64,000 nt of DNA. Origin: an uncultured Prevotella sp. (GTDB lineage Bacteria; Bacteroidota; Bacteroidia; Bacteroidales; Bacteroidaceae). Within the stretch, counting starts at the first letter, position 1; the number at the start of each line of letters is the position of its first letter. The notes under the pieces are model-generated. The model did no database searches. It saw nothing but the letters and a program-made list of their open reading frames with translations, and was not told the origin of the DNA. The position numbers were made by a program, and so were the translations under genes. This document shows positions 58,501-64,000 of the stretch, in pieces. The stretch covers positions 1-64,000 of the forward strand of contig CALUEY010000003.1 in assembly GCA_944319915.1 (NCBI GenBank). Reading direction: 5' to 3'.

Positions 58501-58579
58501 AAACGCCCCGTTATGCAATGCAAAACGGGGCGTTTGGGCTTGCCGGACAGGCCGTTTTGGCGGGCGAAAGAGGCCGTTT
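58501..58579. repeat. 79-bp four-unit array of 22-bp-period palindromes (copy F)
   Basis: Units start at 58501, 58523, 58545 and 58567. Unit 2 matches the reverse complement of unit 1 at 12 of 13 positions, giving a 12-bp stem. It lies 98 bases before the 3' end of the radical SAM gene, in the same interval as the 209-bp repeats; no gene is seen there. Confidence 0.85.
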
Positions 58580-58676
58580 GGCACGGCCATACGGCAGGTA
58601 TGGCCCGGCGGGCGTCCGTATGTAAATACTTTTCGCGGTGCGGGCGTCGTGGCGGGCGTGGCGCATCGTCCTTGCG

Positions 58677-59453
58677 TCAGTATGACGCCGTGCAGGCTAT
58701 GCCGGCAGCAATCACGCGGTCGCGTATGGCGTTGAGCTGTTCGGGCGTGGCCTTGCGCAGCTCGCGGTCGGGCGTCTCGCGGTCGATGGTGTATATCATC
58801 ACGCTGCCCGGGGCTATGTACCTCACCTTTTCGAGCCACGGGCCAACGTAGCGTTCGCCGGTGTTGTCAACGTCGGCGCTGCCCATCCGCCCCCGCATGA
58901 ACATGGTCTGTATTATCACATGGCCGCCGAAGGCGCGCAGGGCCTCCACCACTGAGTCCACGTCGTAGCGGCCCGTGGGTCGGTTCACCGTGGCAATGTA
59001 GTCGGGGTCGGCCGTGTCGAGCTTCTGAATGTTGTTGTCCACGCGCATCAGCGCCTCCCTCACGTCGGGCCGGTGGGCCGCCGTGGCGTTGCTCAGCACC
59101 GATATGCGCGCCTCGGGGAAATAGCGGTTGCGCAGGGCGATGGTGTCGCCTATGATGGCGGCGAAGTCGGGGTGGAGCGTAGGCTCGCCGTTGCCCGCGA
59201 AGGTAAGCACGTCGGGCTTAGGCCCCCGGGCCTGCATCAGCGCCAGCCTTTGCTCCAGGGCGGCTGCCACCTCGGCGCGGGTGGGTCGGGGCAGGGTGGG
59301 TCGGCGGTCGGCGTTGAATCCGCATTCGCAGTATATGCAGTCAAAGGTACACACCTTGCCGTCGGCCGGCATGAGGTTGATGCCGAGCGACGTGCCGAGC
59401 CTCCGGCTGTGTACCGGGCCGAAGATGGGCGATGGGTAAATCACTGTGCTCAT
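58677..59453 (-). CDS. Radical SAM protein (COG0731 type)
   Basis: A 258-residue radical SAM enzyme. The [4Fe-4S] motif CTFDCIYCECG (C-x3-C-x2-C) is near residue 35; TFAGNGEPTLHPDF carries the SAM-binding GGE-like motif, and SNATAAHRPD follows. The family is MoaA-like and of unknown reaction; it is common in Bacteroidetes. I use ATG 59453: an in-frame extension to 59612 runs only through two 66-bp DNA repeats and starts inside the promoter box. Confidence 0.87.
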   Translation of the reverse strand: MSTVIYPSPIFGPVHSRRLGTSLGINLMPADGKVCTFDCIYCECGFNADRRPTLPRPTRAEVAAALEQRLALMQARGPKPDVLTFAGNGEPTLHPDFAAIIGDTIALRNRYFPEARISVLSNATAAHRPDVREALMRVDNNIQKLDTADPDYIATVNRPTGRYDVDSVVEALRAFGGHVIIQTMFMRGRMGSADVDNTGERYVGPWLEKVRYIAPGSVMIYTIDRETPDRELRKATPEQLNAIRDRVIAAGIACTASY

Positions 59454-59475
59454 GATTCTGTGTTGTATATAGTTG

Positions 59476-59617
59476 TGCAAAGGCAATGCAAACGAGCGGA
59501 AAGAAAGCTTGCTTTCAGTTTCCCGAGTGCAGCTTGCTTTATGCAAAGGCAATGCAAACGAGCGGAAAGAAAGCTTGCTTTCAATTTCCCGAGTGCAGCT
59601 TGCTTTATGCAAAGGTA
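59476..59617 (-). repeat. Two 66-bp tandem repeats plus a partial third, in the leader of the radical SAM gene
   Basis: Units 59476-59541 and 59542-59607 are near-identical; a third begins at 59608 and ends in the promoter-like TACCTTTG (minus strand 59610-59617). Each unit holds GAAAGC-TT-GCTTTC. The leader of about 150 bases on the minus strand is made of these repeats. Confidence 0.82.
59610..59617 (-). promoter_or_regulatory. -7 box of the radical SAM gene
   Basis: TACCTTTG on the minus strand at the end of the 66-bp repeat block. Each full repeat has the related TGCCTTTG at the matching place, one base off the consensus. Confidence 0.55.
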
Positions 59618-59659
59618 CACAAAATAATGCGAGGCGGGCTGTTAATAGTAGTTAATCAG

Positions 59660-59690
59660 TTGTGCGTGCGCAGAATTTTTTGTTACTTTG
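59660..59690 (+). promoter_or_regulatory. Promoter of ftsX
   Basis: TTG (59660-59662), exactly 20 bases, TTACTTTG (59683-59690), one base off TAnnTTTG. Leader ~32 bases. Confidence 0.6.
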
Positions 59691-59725
59691 CACATTCCAA
59701 TGATGTATGCCATCAAGAAAAAGCC

Positions 59726-60604
59726 ATGGGAAAAAGACGTAAAAGAGCCGGCGGCCGCCACGGGCTGCAGGTGGTGACATTGTGCATAAGCACCACGATG
59801 GTGCTCGTGCTGCTGGGCTTGCTGGTGTTCTTCGTGCTCACGGCGCGCAACCTCTCGGCCTACGTTAGGGAGAACCTCACCGTTACCGTGATGCTTGCCG
59901 ACAGCGTGGGCGACAACGACGCCCGGCTGATGTGCCGCGAGATGTACCGCCGCCCCTACACGCGCGGCGTTGACTATATAAGCAAGGAGCAGGCCCAGCG
60001 CGAGCAGGCCGCAGCCATGGGCGCCGACCCGTCGGAGTTCCTGGGCTTCAACCCCTTCTCGGCCACGCTCGAGGTGAGGCTGAAGTCGCCCTACGCCAAC
60101 CGCGACTCGCTCCGCTGGATATCCTCGGAGCTTAAGAAAGACGGGCGCGTGGCCGACGTGGCGTACCAGGAAGACCTCATGGACGCCGTCAACGACAACC
60201 TGCGCAAGTTCAGCGTGGTGCTCCTCGGGCTGGCCCTGCTGCTCACGTGCGTCTCCTTCTCGCTCATCAACAGCACCGTGAGGCTCAGCGTCTACGCCCG
60301 CCGCTTCCGCATCCACACGATGAAGCTCGTGGGGGCCTCGTGGGGCTTCATACGCCGGCCGTTCCTGCGCAGTGCCGTGGGCGTGGGCCTCCTGGCCGCC
60401 GTGCTGGCCTGCTGCGTGCTTGGCGGCGGCGCGTTCCTGCTCTATTCCTACGAGCCGGGCATAGTGGCCGTGGCCACGTGGCGCGAGCTTGCCGCCACGG
60501 GCGTGGCCGTCTTCGTCTTCGGCGTGGCCATCACGGCTTTCTGCTCGTTCGTATCCGTAAACAAGTTCCTGCGCATGTCGGCGGGCGACTTGTACAAGAT
60601 TTAG
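59726..60604 (+). CDS. ftsX: Cell-division permease FtsX
   Basis: A 292-residue FtsX-type permease: basic N-terminus (MGKRRKRAGGRHG), TM1 (about 17-40), the extracellular domain (about 45-155), then TM2-TM4 with RRFRIHTMKLVGASWGFIR in the cytoplasmic loop (the FtsX coupling region to FtsE). The C-terminus ends in NKFLRMSAGDLYKI. FtsE is not in the window. It controls peptidoglycan hydrolysis at division. I chose ATG 59726 because upstream codons run into the 66-bp repeat DNA. It leads a six-gene group, ftsX-DUF3098-uppP-truB-queA-folK. Confidence 0.88.
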   Translation: MGKRRKRAGGRHGLQVVTLCISTTMVLVLLGLLVFFVLTARNLSAYVRENLTVTVMLADSVGDNDARLMCREMYRRPYTRGVDYISKEQAQREQAAAMGADPSEFLGFNPFSATLEVRLKSPYANRDSLRWISSELKKDGRVADVAYQEDLMDAVNDNLRKFSVVLLGLALLLTCVSFSLINSTVRLSVYARRFRIHTMKLVGASWGFIRRPFLRSAVGVGLLAAVLACCVLGGGAFLLYSYEPGIVAVATWRELAATGVAVFVFGVAITAFCSFVSVNKFLRMSAGDLYKI

Positions 60605-60713
60605 CGCCGCCCCCGCATGGCGCGGCATCCGGCCCGCCCTGGCTTGTCCGGCTGCGGGCGCTGCGCCTGCCCCGGGCTTCGGCTTAAGAGAGTTGAATCA
60701 AGATTTATATACA

Positions 60714-60992
60714 GTGAACAAGAGAAACTTAGCATTCGACCGTACCAACTTCATCTTGCTTGCAGTGTGCATGGCAATAGTGGTAATAGGCTTCTGGCTC
60801 ATGGCCGGGCCTGGGTCTACCAAGGACGTCTACAATCCCGACATCTTCAGCGCGCGCCGCATAAAGGTGGCCCCAGTGGTGTGCCTCGTAGGCTTCGTGG
60901 GCATGGTCTACGCCATCATGCGCAAGCCCCGCGGAGCGGCCGGCGACGCGCCTACAGTAGTTGAAACCAAAGAGGAGGCGGCAGGCGAGTAA
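60714..60992 (+). CDS. DUF3098 membrane protein
   Basis: A 92-residue protein with two TM helices (about 10-30 and 50-70), starting [18 protein letters not shown], with a [13 protein letters not shown] loop and a polar Glu-rich tail. It is the DUF3098 family, characteristically found beside ftsX and uppP in Bacteroidetes; the function is unknown. The start is a GTG at 60714, giving the family N-terminus; a TTG at 60693 would add seven residues. One base separates its stop from the uppP ATG. Confidence 0.85.
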   Translation: MNKRNLAFDRTNFILLAVCMAIVVIGFWLMAGPGSTKDVYNPDIFSARRIKVAPVVCLVGFVGMVYAIMRKPRGAAGDAPTVVETKEEAAGE

Positions 60993-60993
60993 T

Positions 60994-61848
60994 ATGGGAG
61001 ACATGAATCTGCTTCAGGTGGTAATCATCGCCATCGTGGAGGGCCTCACGGAGTTCCTCCCCGTGTCGTCTACGGGCCACATGATCATTGCCCAGAACGT
61101 GCTCGGCGTTGAGAGCACCGACTTCGTCAAGGCCTTCACGTTCATCATACAGTTCGGCGCCATCCTCTCCGTGGTGGTGCTCTACTGGAAGCGTTTCTTC
61201 CGCCTCAACCGCGAGCCGCTGCCCGAGGGCACGCCCGCCCTGAGGCGGCTGCTCCACCGCTTCGACTTCTACTGGAAGCTCCTGGTGGCCTTCATCCCCG
61301 CTGCCGTGCTCGGGCTGCTCTTCAGCGACATGATCGACGCCATGCTCGAGAGCGTCATGGTGGTGGCCATAATGCTCGTGGTGGGCGGCGTGTTCATGCT
61401 CTTCTGCGACAGGCTGTTTGGCAACGGCAGCGAGAACACCAAGATGACCGAGCGCCGCGCCCTTATGGTGGGCCTCTTCCAGTGCATCTCCATGATTCCC
61501 GGCGTGTCGCGCTCCATGGCCACCATCGTTGGCGGCATGGCCCAGAAGCTCACGCGCAAGGCCGCTGCCGAGTTCTCGTTCTTCCTCGCCGTGCCTACCA
61601 TGTTTGCCGCCACGGTCTACAAGGTGTACAAGCTCCTGAGCGACGGCGGCACCGAGATATTGATGGACAACCTCGCAGCCCTCGTGGTGGGCAACGTGGT
61701 GGCCTTCGTCGTGGCCATGCTCGCCATAAAGTTCTTCATCAGCTACGTGACCAAGTATGGCTTCAAGGCTTTCGGGTGGTACCGCATCATCGTCGGCCTG
61801 GCCATCCTTGCGCTCTTGTTCACGGGCCACACCCTCGAGATGGCGTGA
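60994..61848 (+). CDS. uppP: Undecaprenyl-diphosphatase UppP (BacA)
   Basis: A 284-residue, eight-TM phosphatase. The first motif [14 protein letters not shown] (around residues 15-28, with catalytic Glu and Ser/Thr) and the second motif [13 protein letters not shown] (around 170-182) are intact. It recycles undecaprenyl pyrophosphate for peptidoglycan and surface-polymer synthesis and gives bacitracin resistance. It overlaps truB by one base. Confidence 0.93.
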   Translation: MGDMNLLQVVIIAIVEGLTEFLPVSSTGHMIIAQNVLGVESTDFVKAFTFIIQFGAILSVVVLYWKRFFRLNREPLPEGTPALRRLLHRFDFYWKLLVAFIPAAVLGLLFSDMIDAMLESVMVVAIMLVVGGVFMLFCDRLFGNGSENTKMTERRALMVGLFQCISMIPGVSRSMATIVGGMAQKLTRKAAAEFSFFLAVPTMFAATVYKVYKLLSDGGTEILMDNLAALVVGNVVAFVVAMLAIKFFISYVTKYGFKAFGWYRIIVGLAILALLFTGHTLEMA

Positions 61849-62597
61849 TGAACTTCACAAAGGGAGAGCTTATCTGCATCGACAAGCCCTACGGCATGTC
61901 GAGCTTCGGCGCGCTGGCGCGCGTGCGGTACCTCATCTCGCAGCGGCTCGGGGTGAAGCGGCTCAAGACCGGCCACGCCGGCACGCTCGACCCGCTCGCC
62001 ACCGGCGTGCTCATCATCTGCACCGGCCGCAAGACCAAGGAGATAGAGAGCCTGCAGCAGCAAACCAAGGAGTATGTGGCCACCATCCAGCTGGGGGCCA
62101 CCACCCCGAGCTTCGACATGGAGCACACCGTAGACTTCACCTATCCCACGGCGCACATAACGCGCCCCATGGTGGAGCGGGTGCTGACCGGCTTCGTGGG
62201 CGAGATATGCCAGGTGCCGCCCGAATACTCCGCCTGCAAGGTGGGCGGTGCGAGGGCGTACAAGCTCAAGCGCAAGGGCCGCGCCGTGGAGCTGAAGCCC
62301 AAGAAGCTGCGCATAGACGAGATAGAGCTGCTGGGTTTTGACGACGAAGCCAAGCGCATGGCCATCAGGGTGGTGTGCGGCAAAGGCACGTACATACGCG
62401 CCCTGGCCCGTGACATAGGCCGAACGCTGGGCAGCGGGGCGTTCCTCACGTCGCTGCGGCGCACCCGCGTGGGGGCCGTGAGGGTAGAAGACTGCATCAC
62501 GCTCGACGCCTTTCCGGCGTGGCTCGAACGACAGGACATTGAAGACAACATACTGAAAGGAGACAATACGAATGAAACTGACACAATTCAAGTTTAA
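61848..62597 (+). CDS. truB: tRNA pseudouridine-55 synthase
   Basis: A 249-residue TruB. The start LICIDKPYGMSSF and the catalytic GHAGTLDPLATGVL (Asp of motif II) are standard; GEICQVPPEYSACKVGG, YKLKRKGR and CGKGTYIRALARDIG follow. It makes Psi55 in the T-loop of tRNAs. The 5' end overlaps uppP by one base and the 3' end overlaps queA by 26. Confidence 0.93.
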   Translation: MNFTKGELICIDKPYGMSSFGALARVRYLISQRLGVKRLKTGHAGTLDPLATGVLIICTGRKTKEIESLQQQTKEYVATIQLGATTPSFDMEHTVDFTYPTAHITRPMVERVLTGFVGEICQVPPEYSACKVGGARAYKLKRKGRAVELKPKKLRIDEIELLGFDDEAKRMAIRVVCGKGTYIRALARDIGRTLGSGAFLTSLRRTRVGAVRVEDCITLDAFPAWLERQDIEDNILKGDNTNETDTIQV

Positions 62598-63732
62598 GTT
62601 GCCAGAGGCGCAGGTGGCGCTTGAGCCGCCTTTCCGCGCGTTCCCCAACCCCGATGGCACCGTCGACAAGGTGTACCGCCGCGACGAGTGCCGCCTGATG
62701 GTGGCCCACCGCAAGAGCCAGTCCATCGAGATGTGCAGGCGCGACGCCGACGGCAACGACATGAAGGATGCCGAGGGCAACCCCCTCTACTTAGGTTTCC
62801 GCGACATAGTGAACTATTTCGACGAGGGCGACGCCTTCATCTTCAACGACACCAAGGTATTTCCCGCGCGCCTCTATGGCACCAAGGAGAAGACCGACGC
62901 TAAGATTGAGGTGTTCCTCTTGCGCGAGCTTAACGAGGAGCTGCGCCTCTGGGACGTGCTCGTGGAGCCAGCCCGGAAGATCCGCATAGGCAACAAGCTC
63001 TTCTTCAACGACGACGGCCCGATGGTGGCCGAGGTCATCGACAACACCACCAGCCGCGGGCGCACCCTCCGTTTCCTCTACGACTGCCCACACGACGAGT
63101 TCAAGCGCGAGCTGTTTGCGCTCGGCGAGGCTCCCCTGCCGCGCTATATCATCGACCGCCGCCCGGCCAACGCCGACGACATGGAGAACTTCCAGACCAT
63201 CTTTGCGCGCAACGAGGGGGCCGTGACGGCGCCTTCCACGGGCCTGCACTTCAGCCGCGAGCTTATGAAGATGATGGAGATACGCGGCATAGAGAAGGCT
63301 TTCATCACCGTGCATTGCAGCCTTGGCAGCTTTGAGCCTATCGAGGTGGAAGACCTCACGAAGCACAAGATGAACTCGGAGCAGATGATTGTGGGCGCCG
63401 AAGCCTGCCGGGTGGTCAACGAGGCCAAGCTGGCGGGCCACCGCGTGTGCGCAGTTGGTGTGAGCACGGCGCGCGCCACGGAGACCGCCGTGGGCACCGA
63501 CGGCCTGCTGAAGGAGTACGACGGCTGGACCAACAAGTTCATCTTCCCTCCCTACGAGTATGGCATGGCCAACAGCATGGTGGCCAATTTCTACCATCCC
63601 GAGTCTACCATGCTCATGGCCACGGCCGCCTTTGGCGGCTACGACCTCGTGATGGAGGCTTACAACATGGCCGTGCAGAACGGCTACCGCTTCGGTTGCT
63701 ACGGCGATGCGCTGCTAATCCTCGACGACTGA
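62572..63732 (+). CDS. queA: S-adenosylmethionine:tRNA ribosyltransferase-isomerase
   Basis: A 386-residue QueA. Motifs: FIFNDTKVFPARLYG, RYIIDRRPAN-like segment, EGAVTAPSTGLHFS and YHPESTMLMATAAFGG near the end, where queA family members carry the conserved Pro-Gly/His-rich loops. It builds epoxyqueuosine on tRNA from SAM and preQ1. The ATG at 62572 lies inside truB (26-base overlap). Other queuosine genes are not in the window. Confidence 0.92.
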   Translation: MKLTQFKFKLPEAQVALEPPFRAFPNPDGTVDKVYRRDECRLMVAHRKSQSIEMCRRDADGNDMKDAEGNPLYLGFRDIVNYFDEGDAFIFNDTKVFPARLYGTKEKTDAKIEVFLLRELNEELRLWDVLVEPARKIRIGNKLFFNDDGPMVAEVIDNTTSRGRTLRFLYDCPHDEFKRELFALGEAPLPRYIIDRRPANADDMENFQTIFARNEGAVTAPSTGLHFSRELMKMMEIRGIEKAFITVHCSLGSFEPIEVEDLTKHKMNSEQMIVGAEACRVVNEAKLAGHRVCAVGVSTARATETAVGTDGLLKEYDGWTNKFIFPPYEYGMANSMVANFYHPESTMLMATAAFGGYDLVMEAYNMAVQNGYRFGCYGDALLILDD

Positions 63733-63752
63733 CGGCTTGGCTGGCGCGCACC

Positions 63753-64000
63753 ATGAAGCAGGGCGAAGCATTGCATGAGGTTTACCTCGGCCTCGGTTCC
63801 AACCTCGGCGACCGCGAGCGCAAGCTCCGCGAGGCCGTGGAGATGATTGGCGGGCTGGTGGGCGCGGTGGTGCGCCGGTCGGCCTTTTACGAAACCGAGC
63901 CGTGGGGCTTCGCTTCGAGCCATGCGTTCCTCAACGCGGCGGTGTGCTGCCTCACGCGCCATAGCCCGCGGCGGGTGCTTGAGCTTACCCAGCTGATAGA
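63753..64000 (+). CDS. folK: HPPK (6-hydroxymethyl-7,8-dihydropterin pyrophosphokinase), partial
   Basis: The first 82 codons of FolK are in the window and the rest runs off the right edge. The N-terminus VYLGLGSNLGDRERKLREA and FYETEPWGF are typical pterin/ATP-binding segments. It makes dihydropterin diphosphate for folate. It begins 20 bases after queA and closes the ftsX group. Confidence 0.9.
   Translation, partial: MKQGEALHEVYLGLGSNLGDRERKLREAVEMIGGLVGAVVRRSAFYETEPWGFASSHAFLNAAVCCLTRHSPRRVLELTQLI

Noticed and set aside
10543..58579. The 22-bp arrays as CRISPR arrays.
   Set aside because: Spacers are 9 bases, units vary between copies, arrays are short and dispersed, and no cas gene is in the window.
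57539..58851. Long open frames on both strands through the palindromic 209-bp repeats (up to ~400 codons).
   Set aside because: They track the DNA repeat unit, are Cys/Pro/Gly/Arg-rich low complexity, overlap each other on both strands and have no family or start signal.
59454..59612. In-frame N-terminal extension of the radical SAM protein, containing two 22-residue repeats.
   Set aside because: It is simply translation of the 66-bp DNA repeats, its start would lie inside the TACCTTTG box, and the family begins near MSTVIYPSP at 59453.
59476..59617. The 66-bp repeats as a CRISPR array.
   Set aside because: The whole 66-base unit is repeated, so there are no unique spacers.

Overview
The window looks like a chromosomal segment of a GC-rich member of the Bacteroidales, most likely Prevotellaceae-like. 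The grounds are: many start regions carry the Bacteroidetes promoter box TAnnTTTG, often with TTG 19-21 bases upstream; there is a SusC/SusD pair with its lipoproteins; two secreted proteins end in type IX secretion (T9SS)-like tails; DUF4254, DUF3098, DUF4302, DUF6029 and Omp28-type families are present; and the tRNA has no encoded CCA. Coding DNA is strongly GC-biased at third positions almost throughout. Taxonomy is inferred from gene content, not from a marker-gene comparison.

Layout. 0.3-8.7 kb: sugar uptake and glycan use (XylE-type symporter, cupin, GIN-domain lipoprotein, two coupled AraC regulators divergent from a Ser-type sulfatase, GH43 glycosidase). 8.8-22 kb: mixed housekeeping genes (TGS-nucleoside kinase, three envelope-glycan type genes, YjbQ, EamA exporter, rRNA/tRNA methylase, a 53-residue rubredoxin, pdxB, RluA-type synthase) and a C10 protease translationally coupled to a ZIP metal transporter. 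22-23 kb: a promoter followed by a run of perfect hairpins, probably an untranslated RNA. 23.1-33.2 kb: eight co-directional genes around a 1035-residue tubulin/FtsZ-superfamily protein, with a small membrane protein, a zinc-ribbon/TM/MORN protein and five consecutive exported proteins of unknown function. 33.7-42.2 kb: OM barrel protein, SF1 helicase, deacetylase plus GT2, tRNA-Lys, AI-2E exporter, tdk, rsmI, coiled-coil lipoprotein. 42.9-57.5 kb: a ten-gene SusC/SusD locus with a metallopeptidase, several lipoproteins and three proteins with CxxC motifs, which fits peptide capture and thiol chemistry better than glycan use. 57.7-58.4 kb: three ~209-bp repeats packed with palindromes. 58.7-64 kb: radical SAM protein, then ftsX-DUF3098-uppP-truB-queA-folK.

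Two things stand out as possibly undescribed. (1) A dispersed intergenic element found seven times: 13-bp pseudo-palindromes AAACRNNNYGTTT placed at an exact 22-bp period, four units = 79 bp in six of the seven copies, with units that are near-perfect reverse complements of one another, so the element can fold into larger hairpins. (2) The tubulin-like operon, in which a cytoplasmic cytoskeletal-type GTPase is encoded with a membrane/MORN adaptor and a set of exported proteins. Secondary points are a candidate ~300-nt structured RNA, tandem operator-like palindromes at 2.3 kb, a cysteine-rich AraC regulator, near-leaderless genes, and several long perfect inverted repeats.
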